A DNA stretch of 64,000 nt from Caenibius tardaugens NBRC 16725 (GTDB lineage: Bacteria > Pseudomonadota > Alphaproteobacteria > Sphingomonadales > Sphingomonadaceae): positions 1,116,001 through 1,180,000 of the forward strand of contig NZ_CP034179.1 of the NCBI RefSeq assembly GCF_003860345.1, read 5' to 3'. Positions within the stretch are counted from its first letter, which is position 1. Every line of letters starts with the position of its first letter. A program made the position numbers and the translations under genes. Below are positions 35,104 through 44,745 of the stretch, piece by piece. Under the pieces are notes generated by a model. It ran no database searches. It had not been told where the DNA came from and saw only the letters and a program-made list of their open reading frames with translations.

Positions 35104-36108
35104 ATGATTGCTCGGGAATCATTCGAGCAACTGCGTTTGCCGCTTTTGAAGCCATCCTCGCTGAGTTCGGCCGCCAGGCACCTGTCCGGCGTGCACGGGG
35201 ATATATACAAGTTCAGGCCTGAAGACCGTTTAAGTCAAAACCTGGTCATTCATGGTCCGCAGAATCCTGACCTTGCGATTTGCGCCGTAAAAACCAGTTC
35301 CGCCTTTGTCAGCGAAACGATCACACATCGCGGCGTCAATCTCATGATGCCGCTCGACTCCGATTTTTCTTTCCTGTCCGAACGCAAGCAGTGGGAAAAG
35401 GCCCCACCCTCCAACCTGCTGATTTCGTCACCGGGACGACCGCAATGCATCCGCTGGCCCGAAGGCGGGCGACTTTTCGCACTGCGAATATCGCAGACCG
35501 CGTTCGATCATGTGCTCAGCCGCTCGGGCGAAAGGGCGTGGCTGCCGATGCAGTTCGCACCGGTGATGGATCTTGAATCTACGGCAGGGGAAGCATTCGA
35601 ACCGTTGCTGCGCGCCCTCGCGGTGGATGTGGCGGACGATGAAGCGCATTTTCAACACGGCCGCGTGGCGCGGGCCTGGGCTTCGGTTATCGCTTCCGCC
35701 CTGGTCCGGCGACATCCCAATAACGTTTATCGCCAGGACGATAACGCGGGCGAGGAAATACCGCATTTCGTCAAAGTTGCGCTCGATTATATCGAGCGTC
35801 ATCTGCAAGACGAAATACTCGATCGCGCATCCGTCGTCGCAGCATCAGGCGTTCCTGCACGAACTTTACATTACTGGTTCAAGAAACTGTTTTGCATTGG
35901 TCCCATGGCCTATGCGCGGCAATTGCGGCTGCATCATATTCGTACCGAGCTGTTGGCCGGAAGCCAGCGCTGTGTCATCGCCGATGTTGCGGCGCAGTGG
36001 GGTTTTTACGATGGCAGCGCCTTCGCTGCAGCCTACCGCGAGATGTTTGGCGAACTGCCCTCCACCACTGTCAAACGGAAGGCAGGCGGGATGGAACTGT
36101 TGGACTGA
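35104..36108 (+). CDS. AraC-family regulator of the nicX-like cluster
   Basis: 334 residues. The N-terminal ~200 residues fit the AraC_binding_2 domain, and the C-terminal ~100 hold the double HTH (ILDRASVVAASGVPARTLHYWFKKLFC; VIADVAAQWGFYDGSAFAAAYREMFGELPS, landmarks). The ribosome site is weak at this ATG, so the exact start is uncertain. It heads the plus-strand run of monooxygenase, ligase and NicX-like genes and is their likely activator. Confidence 0.87.
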   Translation: MIARESFEQLRLPLLKPSSLSSAARHLSGVHGDIYKFRPEDRLSQNLVIHGPQNPDLAICAVKTSSAFVSETITHRGVNLMMPLDSDFSFLSERKQWEKAPPSNLLISSPGRPQCIRWPEGGRLFALRISQTAFDHVLSRSGERAWLPMQFAPVMDLESTAGEAFEPLLRALAVDVADDEAHFQHGRVARAWASVIASALVRRHPNNVYRQDDNAGEEIPHFVKVALDYIERHLQDEILDRASVVAASGVPARTLHYWFKKLFCIGPMAYARQLRLHHIRTELLAGSQRCVIADVAAQWGFYDGSAFAAAYREMFGELPSTTVKRKAGGMELLD

Positions 36109-36245
36109 ATGCGCGTGCGGACGCTGCCCGTTTTCTGGCAGTCCGCTTTTTGAACATTGGGGGCGCCGGTCATAACAGCCGCTCTGAAAGCGCGCATCCG
36201 GCCTTCCCACCCATCGTAACGCCCATCGAAATAGGAGAACTGGCT

Positions 36246-36641
36246 GTGCCGGATTTGTCGCTGGAAGAAACGGCTGTTGCCGCAATAAACGCACTCTCGG
36301 CGCGGGACATCGATCGTTTTCAATCCTTGCTGCATAACGATATCGTCTATGTTGTCACCGGAAGGCACCCCTTTTCCCAGAAAATCTCCGGCGCCACGGC
36401 AATACTGTCGCTGTTCGCACAAGTGGGCGCGGCTTTCGAGGACAGTGGTCCGCGCTATCGGATTGACCGGGTGCTACCCTCCGCCAGCAGCGTAGTGGTC
36501 ATGCTCAATGGTACCGGCACATTGAAAAACGGAAAAAAATACGACAACGATTACTGCATGATCTTCGACTTTTCAGATCGGAAGATCATTGGAATTTCAG
36601 AATATTTTGACAGTCACCATGTAATGCAGGCTATGGCCTGA
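36246..36641 (+). CDS. SnoaL/NTF2-like protein
   Basis: 131 residues from a GTG with AGGAGA 7 bases upstream. The cone-shaped NTF2 fold is suggested by the helix EETAVAAINALSARDIDRFQSLLHNDIVYVV, then beta strands with IDRVLPSASSVVVMLNGTGTLKNGKKYDNDYCMIFDF (landmarks). Members are isomerases, dehydratases, hydrolases or subunits of oxygenases. Here it sits just before a flavin monooxygenase gene and may act on its product. The reaction is unknown. Confidence 0.72.
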   Translation: MPDLSLEETAVAAINALSARDIDRFQSLLHNDIVYVVTGRHPFSQKISGATAILSLFAQVGAAFEDSGPRYRIDRVLPSASSVVVMLNGTGTLKNGKKYDNDYCMIFDFSDRKIIGISEYFDSHHVMQAMA

Positions 36642-36773
36642 CGGCACGACCGACGTGATTTCAGCCTGCAAGGTTGCACTATCGCATCATGTTTTGCAGG
36701 CTGCGCCTAACCTGCGGCTGCGCACGGTGACACTATGGCTCCCGGAAGTTTTTCGGAAGAAGGGTATCGAGCC

Positions 36774-37988
36774 ATGTCGGAAATACAGCGCCGCATTGTA
36801 ATTGCGGACAGTGACCAAGCCAATATCGACAGGCTGGTACAGAGCGCGCGAGATATGGCGCCGCGCATCGCCGCGCGCGCCGCTGCCGGTGAAGCCGCAC
36901 GCAGAATTTCGGATGATACGATCCGCGAGGCGGGCGAAGCCGGATTTTACAAGATCCTGACACCAAAATCGCTGGGCGGGTTCGAACTGGATTGGGAAAC
37001 CGCATGCCGCGTGGTGGTGGCGCTCGGGCGGGGTGACGCGTCATCGGCGTGGCAGATCGGCTTCTTCATCATTCACAACTGGCTCTGGCTTTGCTTTCCT
37101 GAAGAAACCCGCCGGGAAATTCAGGCCGATCGGGGGTGGGCCATCGGGCCCGTGATGCTGTCTCCCGCGACTGTTCGGGGGACAAAGGTCGACGGCGGTT
37201 ATCGTCTGCGTGGCCGGTCCAAATGGGCCACAGGCATCAATCACGCCCACTGGATCCTGATTGACGGAATAGCCGAAGGCGCAGGCGAGGATGGCAGCGA
37301 CTGCCTGTGCGATTTCCTGGTCGAACCCGGTCAGGTCATTGTCCATGACACCTGGAATTCATCAGGTATGCGCGCCACGGGCAGTCATGATCTTGAATAT
37401 CCCGACATCTTCATCCCCGAACGCCGCGTCGTTCCTTATACGCAATCCGCCAAGGGCGGCGGTGCGGGCTATGCCGATTTCGATGGGTGGCAATATCAGG
37501 TCCCGCGTTTCGCTTCGGCGACATTCGGCGCGGCGTCACCAATCGTGGCCGCGGCCTACGGCGCGATCGATGCCTATCGCGACAAATTGCTGTCCTATGT
37601 CAGCCCGATCCACGGCACGAATACGATCAACAACCCTCTCGCAGTGACACGATTGGCACGCGCTGAAACCCGGTTGCAGGCGGCGGAACAGTACCTTTAC
37701 GCACTGGCCCGCCAATTGAAGGAATGGCAAACAGCAGGGCAGCTCACCTTGCTGCAACGTGTCAATATCCGGTCCGGCGCGGCGCATTGCGTCGCCGAGG
37801 CGCGCGACGTGGTGCAGGATCTCGCTTCTGCTGCGGGGTCTTCCAGCTTCATGGCGGATCACCCCCTGCAGCGCGTTCTGCGCGATGTGACGATGATGGC
37901 AAACCACTTCCTGTTCGAACCGGATACCTCGTTCGAACCGTTCGGACGGGTCATGCTGGGGCTTGAACCCAATACCATGGTGGCCTGA
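36774..37988 (+). CDS. Acyl-CoA-dehydrogenase-fold flavin monooxygenase (class D, HsaA/HpaB-like)
   Basis: 404 residues from ATG 36774 with GAAGGG about 9 bases upstream; an earlier in-frame ATG lacks a site. The order of the helical N-domain, beta-domain (GYRLRGRSKWATGINHAHWILIDG) and C-terminal four-helix part matches the two-component oxygenases HsaA and related proteins more than true acyl-CoA dehydrogenases. Those use FADH2 from a separate reductase to hydroxylate phenols or N-heterocycles. No flavin reductase gene is in the window. It is the proposed ring hydroxylase of the cluster. Confidence 0.85.
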   Translation: MSEIQRRIVIADSDQANIDRLVQSARDMAPRIAARAAAGEAARRISDDTIREAGEAGFYKILTPKSLGGFELDWETACRVVVALGRGDASSAWQIGFFIIHNWLWLCFPEETRREIQADRGWAIGPVMLSPATVRGTKVDGGYRLRGRSKWATGINHAHWILIDGIAEGAGEDGSDCLCDFLVEPGQVIVHDTWNSSGMRATGSHDLEYPDIFIPERRVVPYTQSAKGGGAGYADFDGWQYQVPRFASATFGAASPIVAAAYGAIDAYRDKLLSYVSPIHGTNTINNPLAVTRLARAETRLQAAEQYLYALARQLKEWQTAGQLTLLQRVNIRSGAAHCVAEARDVVQDLASAAGSSSFMADHPLQRVLRDVTMMANHFLFEPDTSFEPFGRVMLGLEPNTMVA

Positions 37989-38088
37989 ACGCATCTTTTC
38001 GTCTTCGGACGACCGTGTAAACAGTCTCTGGGCGCGCGTCGGGAAAGCGCGCGCGACACGCGAACAAGAAAATAATCGGAGAGGTTTT

Positions 38089-39714
38089 GTGCCGAGTCTC
38101 ATGCAGAACTGGCCGCTTGTCGTTTCGAAACTGCTGGACCACGCCGCGCAAAATCACGGCAGCCAGGAAATCGTCACGGAGGCGCTGGAAGGTGGCACCC
38201 ACCGTACGACCTGGGGTGATATCGCCCATCGCGCGCGGCAACTGGCCGAGGGTCTGCAAGCCCTCGGCATCGGACGCGGCGACCGGGTGGCGACGCTCGC
38301 ATGGAACACCTATCGACACGTCGAATGTTTTTTCGGCATACCCGGCGCGGGCGCGGTGGCGCATACGATCAATCCACGGCTGTTCGCCGAACAGATCGTC
38401 TATATCGCCAACCACGCTGGCGACCGGATACTGTTTCTCGACTTGAGTTTCGTCGATCTGGTCGAACAGCTCGCGCCGCAATTCGAAACGATCACCCACT
38501 ATGTGGTGCTGACCGACAGGGCCCATATGCCCACAGAACGAGACATCGCATTCCTGTGTTATGAAGAGCTTCTTCAGGCGCAGTCGGGTGATTTCGCCTG
38601 GGTCGAAGTCGACGAGAATGATCCGTCAGGCCTGTGCTATACATCCGGCACGACAGGCGATCCCAAAGGCGTGCTCTATTCGCACCGTTCGAACGTGCTG
38701 CACAGCATGGCCAGCGTTCAGATCGACGCCTTTCAACTGTCTTCCCGTTCCGTGCTCATGCCGGTTGTTCCCATGTATCATGCCAACGCGTGGGGTTTAC
38801 CCTATGCCGCTGCGATGGTCGGGGCCAAGCTGGTGCTCAACGGCGACAAATTCGATGCGCCTTCGCTGCATGCGATGATTATCGATGAAGGGGTAAACAT
38901 AACCGGTGCGGTGCCAACGGTCTGGACATCCATGCTGCATTACCTCGAACAGACCGAAAAAGGCCTTGGGGCGCTGGAACGCGTGATCATCGGCGGGTCC
39001 GCAGCCCCACGAGCAATGATCGAAGTGTTCGCCCGGCGGTTCGGCATCGAAGTCCTGCACGCCTGGGGGATGACCGAACTGTCCCCTGTGGGAACAGTCG
39101 GCACACTGAGCGCGGCCGCCGCCGCCCTGCCCCCCGATCAGCAACTGGACCTCAGATGCAAGCAGGGACGTGCGCTATTCGGGGTGGAAATGATCGTGTG
39201 CGACGACGACCACGAAAGTCTTCCGCGCAATGGCGCCACACCGGGGCGGCTGATGGTAAAGGGGCCGTGGATCGTCGAACGCTATTACCGGCAGGAGGAA
39301 AGCGCGCTCGACGGTCGGGGCTTTTTCGATACGGGGGACATCGCAACGATTGACCCCCTCGGTTACATGCAGATCACCGACCGTTCCAAGGATGTGATCA
39401 AATCCGGCGGCGAATGGATCAGCTCGATCCAGCTCGAAAATGCGGTGATGGGCTGCGATGGCGTGGGGGAAGCGGCCGTTGTCGGCATCCCACATCCCCA
39501 GTGGGGCGAACGCCCGCTGCTGTTCGTCGTGCGCAAGCCGCATGCACCTGTTTCGGGTGACGATATTCTGCGCTTTCTCGAGACGCGGGTTGCCAAATGG
39601 TGGTTGCCCGACACGATACTGTTCGTCGATGCCTTGCCGCACACCGCCACGGGCAAGATTCTGAAGACGGAACTGCGCGAATGGGCGCTGGCGCATACCC
39701 GCGGCGAACGGTGA
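38089..39714 (+). CDS. Acyl-CoA ligase (fatty/aromatic acid type)
   Basis: 541 residues from a GTG with GGAGAGG about 4 bases upstream. All ANL motifs are present: [49 protein letters not shown], and the final Lys in TATGKILK. The sequence resembles medium-chain/AlkK-type ligases. It would activate a carboxylic acid substrate of the cluster with CoA; alternatively it acts on a side chain. It is separated by ~200 bases from the NicX-like gene downstream. Confidence 0.88.
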   Translation: MPSLMQNWPLVVSKLLDHAAQNHGSQEIVTEALEGGTHRTTWGDIAHRARQLAEGLQALGIGRGDRVATLAWNTYRHVECFFGIPGAGAVAHTINPRLFAEQIVYIANHAGDRILFLDLSFVDLVEQLAPQFETITHYVVLTDRAHMPTERDIAFLCYEELLQAQSGDFAWVEVDENDPSGLCYTSGTTGDPKGVLYSHRSNVLHSMASVQIDAFQLSSRSVLMPVVPMYHANAWGLPYAAAMVGAKLVLNGDKFDAPSLHAMIIDEGVNITGAVPTVWTSMLHYLEQTEKGLGALERVIIGGSAAPRAMIEVFARRFGIEVLHAWGMTELSPVGTVGTLSAAAAALPPDQQLDLRCKQGRALFGVEMIVCDDDHESLPRNGATPGRLMVKGPWIVERYYRQEESALDGRGFFDTGDIATIDPLGYMQITDRSKDVIKSGGEWISSIQLENAVMGCDGVGEAAVVGIPHPQWGERPLLFVVRKPHAPVSGDDILRFLETRVAKWWLPDTILFVDALPHTATGKILKTELREWALAHTRGER

Positions 39715-39910
39715 GCGATACGCCGGAAACGCCTGTGCAAGGCATGAAAACGACAACGCCCGAATGCTGCAATTTCCCGGCACAGAAACAGCCGTAATCT
39801 AGAAAAATATATTAAAAAACAAATGACTGTGATGTTGCAGTAATCGCCTACCGGGCGTCGTTGGCCGCTGGCTATAGTGCTTTTCATCCTGATGTCTGGG
39901 GGAAGGCGCA

Positions 39911-40951
39911 ATGTTGAACGATCGTATCGAAGGCAAATGGATTCGCATGTTTCGCGATGCGCTGGTCGCATCGGGCGTCGTCGAAGGAAATCTTGTCGGG
40001 ATCGTATGCGAAACGCAGTCGCGGCAATTGAACGTGCATCTGGTGGAACTGGCCCTGTCGATCATCGGGGCGCGCAGCTTCAAATTTGTCGCCACTACGC
40101 CACCGATCGATACCGTGGTTCCCACACGCTCCACCGGAACATCGGCCTCGATGCAGGGACTTGGCCCGGTGATCAAGGGATTGGCGCCATGCGATCTGAT
40201 CGTGGATCTGACAGTCGAAGGCATGCTCCATTCACCCGAATTGCACGATCTCCTGTCCGTTGGCCTGCGGGCGCTCTATATCCTCAACGAACACCCCGAA
40301 GCGCTTGAACGGCTCAACCTCAACGACGCGGAAATCGCCGCAACGTTGCGCGGTTATGACCTACTGAATCAGGCCCGGACGATGCACATCGTGTCGGACG
40401 CCGGCACCGATCTGATCGTCGACCTGCGCGGTGGCCAGGCGATCACGGCAACGGGTATCGTCAACGCGCAGATGCCGCTCGGCCATTGGCCGGGCGGTCT
40501 GGTTGCCACATCGCCCGCCGCAGGATGCGTCAACGGCAAAGTGGTGGTCGATGTCGGCGATCTGAACTGCACGTTCAAACGGTATCTGGAACGGCCGATG
40601 ACGCTGCACATCGAGAAGGACGTGATCGTCGACGTCGAAGGCGATGGGGTCGATGCCGAACTGTTCCGGTCCTATTCTGCGGCATGGAACGATGAAAATG
40701 CTCTGACCACCTCGCACCTCGGCTGGGGGACCAATCCCAAAGCACGCTGGGAAAGCATGGTAATGTACGACAAGGCCGACACCAACGGCATCGAAGCGCG
40801 GACATTCGCAGGCAACTTCCTGCTCGGCATCGGCGCCAGTCACGTCGCGCGACGGGAAACGCTGAACCACTTCGATCTGCCAATGCGCAACGCCACTATC
40901 CACGTCGACGACCAGATGGTGGTTGATCGTGGCCGGCTTTGCATCAGCTGA
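39911..40951 (+). CDS. NicX-like ring-cleavage dioxygenase (M29 aminopeptidase fold)
   Basis: 346 residues; GGGGGAAGG stands 7 bases before the ATG. Automated tools tend to call this an aminopeptidase (M29), but the length and pattern match 2,5-dihydroxypyridine 5,6-dioxygenase NicX. Family knowledge places the ferrous-iron ligands of NicX as two His and one Asp, with a final H-x-D; here His269 (TTSHLGWG) and His331-Val-Asp333 (ATIHVDD) fit. NicX opens the pyridine ring to N-formylmaleamate. The neighbour 50 bases downstream is a deformylase-like hydrolase, which supports a ring-cleavage role. The true ring substrate is not proven. Confidence 0.75.
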   Translation: MLNDRIEGKWIRMFRDALVASGVVEGNLVGIVCETQSRQLNVHLVELALSIIGARSFKFVATTPPIDTVVPTRSTGTSASMQGLGPVIKGLAPCDLIVDLTVEGMLHSPELHDLLSVGLRALYILNEHPEALERLNLNDAEIAATLRGYDLLNQARTMHIVSDAGTDLIVDLRGGQAITATGIVNAQMPLGHWPGGLVATSPAAGCVNGKVVVDVGDLNCTFKRYLERPMTLHIEKDVIVDVEGDGVDAELFRSYSAAWNDENALTTSHLGWGTNPKARWESMVMYDKADTNGIEARTFAGNFLLGIGASHVARRETLNHFDLPMRNATIHVDDQMVVDRGRLCIS

Positions 40952-41001
40952 TCATTCTCGCGGTCGCATACCGCCTTCATGCTGCACAAGGGAAACACGC
41001 A

Positions 41002-41829
41002 ATGCCAATGCCGTTGATCCACGTTGAACGCGTGGGCCCAGCCCCCTTCATCGCCCTCAATGTCGGGGGTACCGGCGATCTGGTCGTGCTGCTGCATGGC
41101 ATCGGCGGCAACAGGCGCAATTGGCGGGACAATATCGGCCCGCTCGCACAGCATTTTCAAGTGGCGGCATGGGACGCGCGCGGGTGGGGAGACAGTGACG
41201 ATTATGACGGCCCCCTGACATTTGAAGAGATGTCGCAGGATCTGCTCCGCGTCCTCGATCACCTTGGCCATCGCCGCGCCCATCTTGTCGGATTGTCGAT
41301 GGGTGGACGGATAGCCATGCATTTTGCCGTCCGTCATCCCGATCGGGTACAGTCTCTGGTGCTGTGCGATACCACCCAGGGGCCAAAGGACTGGCCTCTG
41401 GAACGACGGAACGCCTTTATTCAATCGCGGCAGGCCCCCCTACTAAGCGGCAAGACACCTGCCGATATCGCAGAACAGGTCGCCGCTTCGCTGGTATCGC
41501 CCCACGCCTCGGTCGAAGCGGTTGCCCAACTCGTGGAAAGCCTCGCGATGCTGCACAAGGACAGCTATCTCAAGGCGATCGAGGCGAATGTCGCGGATGT
41601 CACTCTTGCCGATCTTTCCCTGATCACGGCCCCCACGCTGGTCATGGTCGGCGAAGATGACCATTTGACGCCGCCAGCAGAAGCGGCAGAAATCGCCCGG
41701 CTGATCGCCGGCGCACAACTGCATGTGGTCGAACGCGCCGGGCACCTGATCAATATCGAGGCCCCGGCTGCATTCAACGAGCGTGTTCTGGCATTCCTTC
41801 TGGCACAATCGGAACCGGTCCGCTCGTAA
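41002..41829 (+). CDS. Alpha/beta hydrolase, NicD-like (candidate N-formylmaleamate deformylase)
   Basis: 275 residues from ATG 41002 with AAGGGAAA upstream. The oxyanion loop is LLHGIGGN, the nucleophile Ser99 is in GLSMGG, and the His248 is in AGHLIN. The acid could be Asp220 (GEDDHLTPP) or Asp123 (LCDTTQG); Asp123 is 24 residues after Ser, the spacing I recall for the NicD triad. It directly follows the NicX-like gene, which makes deformylation of its product plausible. No maleamate amidase or maleate isomerase is nearby. Confidence 0.75.
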   Translation: MPMPLIHVERVGPAPFIALNVGGTGDLVVLLHGIGGNRRNWRDNIGPLAQHFQVAAWDARGWGDSDDYDGPLTFEEMSQDLLRVLDHLGHRRAHLVGLSMGGRIAMHFAVRHPDRVQSLVLCDTTQGPKDWPLERRNAFIQSRQAPLLSGKTPADIAEQVAASLVSPHASVEAVAQLVESLAMLHKDSYLKAIEANVADVTLADLSLITAPTLVMVGEDDHLTPPAEAAEIARLIAGAQLHVVERAGHLINIEAPAAFNERVLAFLLAQSEPVRS

Positions 41830-42045
41830 CGCGCTGACCTGCGCGCGCCCCATCCCGGCAACCGAATGATCACAGTTTCGGGAAACAGCAGGGGGGCTAC
41901 ACAGTCATTCCCCCAAACAAGGTCATCGCACCGCCCCTGCAATCTGGTCAGGGCGCGGCGGCAATCACGTACCGATATCCGGACACCAATACGCCAAAGC
42001 CTTGTGCGTAGAGTCCTGCCCGATACTCTGCCGCAACTTGTGATA

Positions 42046-42082
42046 CTGCCGGGCACGGGCACAAACTGCCCATGCCCGGCAG
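42046..42082. terminator. 15-bp stem-loop between convergent genes
   Basis: CTGCCGGGCACGGGC (42046-42060) pairs with GCCCATGCCCGGCAG (42068-42082) with one mismatch and a 7-base loop. It lies 7 bases after the TonB receptor stop (minus strand) and about 215 bases after the hydrolase stop (plus strand). Confidence 0.72.
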
Positions 42083-42088
42083 CCCCCC

Positions 42089-44398
42089 TCACAGCTGGTA
42101 TTTAAGGCGCAGGAACCATTCGACCGGGCGCGCATAGATCGCGTAAGCGATCCCCGCACCCGCCAGATCGGCATACCCTGTCACCATATATTTCTTGTTG
42201 GTGAGATTGGTCGCACCCGTACTCACCGACCAGCGGTCATCCTTGGTCGAGTAGGTGAGCGATGCGTTGACCACGCTATATCCCGACTGGTGCAACTGCG
42301 GTGTATTGGCGGCGTCCTTGTAATGGCCGCCACGATAAGCCCAATCCCCCCGGAAACTCAGCGTGCCGATATCGGTATCGAGGATATCGGCCGTAAAACC
42401 GGCTGACGCGGTCCATCGCGGCGCATTGGGCAGATGGCTGTCGACAGTAACCGGCGCGGCGACAGCCGGAACTTCGCGATACTCTGAATGGGTGTAACCA
42501 AAGCCTCCGTTGAACCGGAGCCATTTCGCCGCCACCGCTTCGATTTCGCCTTCGAAACCTTTCATCCGTGCCCGACCGGCATTCTGAACGGTGGGTGCGA
42601 TAAGCACGGTCACATTGGTCTGCAGATTCTTGTAATCGGTCAGGAATGCGGCAAGGTTAAGCCGCACACGCCGGTCAAAAAATTCGCTTTTCAGGCCGAC
42701 TTCATAGCTGGTGACGAATTCCGGTTTGAATGAAGGAATTTGTGTCAGCGGCGGGAAGACCCGCTGGGTAAAGCCCCCCGATTTGAAACCGCGCGAATAT
42801 GTGGCGTAAACCAGCGGTCCATCATCGAAACGATAGTCCAGCGTGACCGCCGGGGTGAATTCGGTGACTTTGGTGGCGCTTTGCGTCAGCGGCAGGAAGC
42901 GATCGCCCAGTGCAAGCGGGCCGCCATCGCCATTGAAATCGACTATCCCCAGCATGGCGAGAAAGGCCGAAGCACCGGGGCTGATCGATGTAATGTACTG
43001 GTCCGCCAGAAAACGCTTCTTCTCGTGCGTCAGGCGGCCGCCCAGCGTGAGGTTGAATTGCGGCGTGATCGCATAGATCAATTGCGCGAAGGCGGCATAG
43101 CTGTCGTTGTCGACCTTGCCCCCGCTAAGAAAGCCCAGAGGCTGTCCTGTGCCCGGTTGAATAGTGTTTCGATCGGTCCCTTTTTCCTTGAGATAATACA
43201 GTCCGACAAGCCATTTCAGGGAATCGAAGGCGGTGCCGCTGAATTGCAGTTCCTGGCTGAACTGCCATTGGCTGTAAATGTTGCTGGTATTCGATGATCT
43301 GACCGGTGCACCATCGTGTTCCAGCGAAAACGAGCTGTCGAGTTCGCGATAGGCCGTGATCGACTTGATGCCGAAGGCGTCGCTATGGCGTTCGACAGTC
43401 AGGCTGAGACCGAAGACATCCAGATCGGACTTGTTCCTGTCGCCATTGAAATTGGTGTACGGCGAATTGGTAAGCCACTGGCTATTATAACACAGCGGAT
43501 TGTTGACCGAACTCGGGCCAGTCAGCAGATTGGCGCATCCCGCAGCCGCACCTGCCCCAAAATTATTGTAAAGAATTGGGAAAAACCCGTACTCATTGTT
43601 CGCCAGAACCTTGATCGGCGGTTCGTTTTCGCGGGCGCGCGTGGCATCGGCCGCGAAAGTGACAGTCAGGTCTGCACTGGGCGTCCAGGCCGCGACCAGT
43701 CTGCCGGAAAGACTGTCCTTGTCGCCGGTGCGGACATCGTCGGTCAGACGCCGGCCATAGCCATCACGTTTCTGGTAACTGACTGAACCGCGCACTGCGA
43801 ACGTGTCCGAAACGGGGATATTGAAGCCGCCTTTGAAATCGGTCCGTCCATAACGACCGGTGACGGCCTCAAGCCCCAGTTCCAGATCCTGCGATGGCGC
43901 CTTGGACGTGATCGCAATCGCACCGCCAATCGTGTTCTTGCCGAACAGCGTGCCCTGGGGGCCGCGCAGGATTTCGATCTGGCTGGTCTCGGCAGTATCA
44001 AGCAGTGCGCCGACCGCGCGACTGATATAGACCCCGTCGAGATAGATTCCGACGCCCGGATCGATTGTCAGACTGAAATCCGTCTGGCCGATACCGCGGA
44101 TGAAGACGGTCGCCGAATTGCTGCTGCCGGAAATCGCGGAACCGCTGTCGAAACTGACATTCGGGGTAAATTTGCCCATATCCGCGATTGTGCTGACTTG
44201 CCGTTCCTCGAGCGCGGAGGCGCTAAGCGCGGTTACGGCTAGTGGCGTGTCCTGCAGGCTTTCCGTCCGTTTGCGGGCGGTCACCACAATATCTTCCAAC
44301 GCCGACACGCCCCCCGCATGATCTTGCGCTGCGGCGGGGGAAGCGATCATTGCCAGCACGACAGCAGACGTGGATATTCGCCAAACTCCGTATTTCAT
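42089..44398 (-). CDS. TonB-dependent receptor of the nicX/Rieske cluster
   Basis: 769 residues from the ATG with GGAGGG 4 bases upstream. Signal peptide MKYGVWRISTSAVVLAMIASPAAAQ, TonB-box region LEDIVVTARKRTES, plug with FIRGIGQTDF and ILRGPQGTLFGKNTIGGAI, then a barrel to YQL at the C-terminus. It lies between the ring-cleavage half and the Rieske half of the cluster and is the likely outer-membrane importer of the substrate. The assignment to this pathway is by position. Confidence 0.9.
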   Translation of the reverse strand: MKYGVWRISTSAVVLAMIASPAAAQDHAGGVSALEDIVVTARKRTESLQDTPLAVTALSASALEERQVSTIADMGKFTPNVSFDSGSAISGSSNSATVFIRGIGQTDFSLTIDPGVGIYLDGVYISRAVGALLDTAETSQIEILRGPQGTLFGKNTIGGAIAITSKAPSQDLELGLEAVTGRYGRTDFKGGFNIPVSDTFAVRGSVSYQKRDGYGRRLTDDVRTGDKDSLSGRLVAAWTPSADLTVTFAADATRARENEPPIKVLANNEYGFFPILYNNFGAGAAAGCANLLTGPSSVNNPLCYNSQWLTNSPYTNFNGDRNKSDLDVFGLSLTVERHSDAFGIKSITAYRELDSSFSLEHDGAPVRSSNTSNIYSQWQFSQELQFSGTAFDSLKWLVGLYYLKEKGTDRNTIQPGTGQPLGFLSGGKVDNDSYAAFAQLIYAITPQFNLTLGGRLTHEKKRFLADQYITSISPGASAFLAMLGIVDFNGDGGPLALGDRFLPLTQSATKVTEFTPAVTLDYRFDDGPLVYATYSRGFKSGGFTQRVFPPLTQIPSFKPEFVTSYEVGLKSEFFDRRVRLNLAAFLTDYKNLQTNVTVLIAPTVQNAGRARMKGFEGEIEAVAAKWLRFNGGFGYTHSEYREVPAVAAPVTVDSHLPNAPRWTASAGFTADILDTDIGTLSFRGDWAYRGGHYKDAANTPQLHQSGYSVVNASLTYSTKDDRWSVSTGATNLTNKKYMVTGYADLAGAGIAYAIYARPVEWFLRLKYQL

Positions 44399-44745
44399 TT
44401 TTCCCTCCAGACTTATTTGTTTCCAGCCTTGGAAATGGTGTGAAGAACAACCCCGAAGATTGGCCCCACCGGACGATTGCGCTTTGGATCGTGAAGCGGC
44501 AGACAAGGCGTCCGGCCAGTCGCCACGACTTGAAGCATTCAATCGTCCCCCCTTTTCACCAGAGCCAGAATGCCATCGCCCGCGTTTGCGTTAGAGGGCA
44601 CGCGCGCAAGCGATGGGCTTAAAGTGCAATTACAGCGCGCTCCCCAGCGCACCGGGCTGCAGAATCGACGCAAAGTGCGGAACAACAACCGGAATGCAAT
44701 GCGTGCGCCGCCCTGCAGCCGCGCCGTGTTGCAATCGCGCAAGCG
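44399..44745. other. 347-base gap: TonB receptor promoter region
   Basis: The minus-strand receptor promoter must lie here, after the AraC stop at 44746. One 6-bp dyad, TTTCCA-GCCT-TGGAAA (44420-44435), stands 22 bases before the receptor start and could be an operator. No gene is seen. Confidence 0.5.

Noticed and set aside
39911-40951. Reading the M29-fold protein as a true aminopeptidase
   Set aside because: The H-x-D ending and the deformylase-like neighbour fit NicX better, although the peptidase reading cannot be excluded without alignment.
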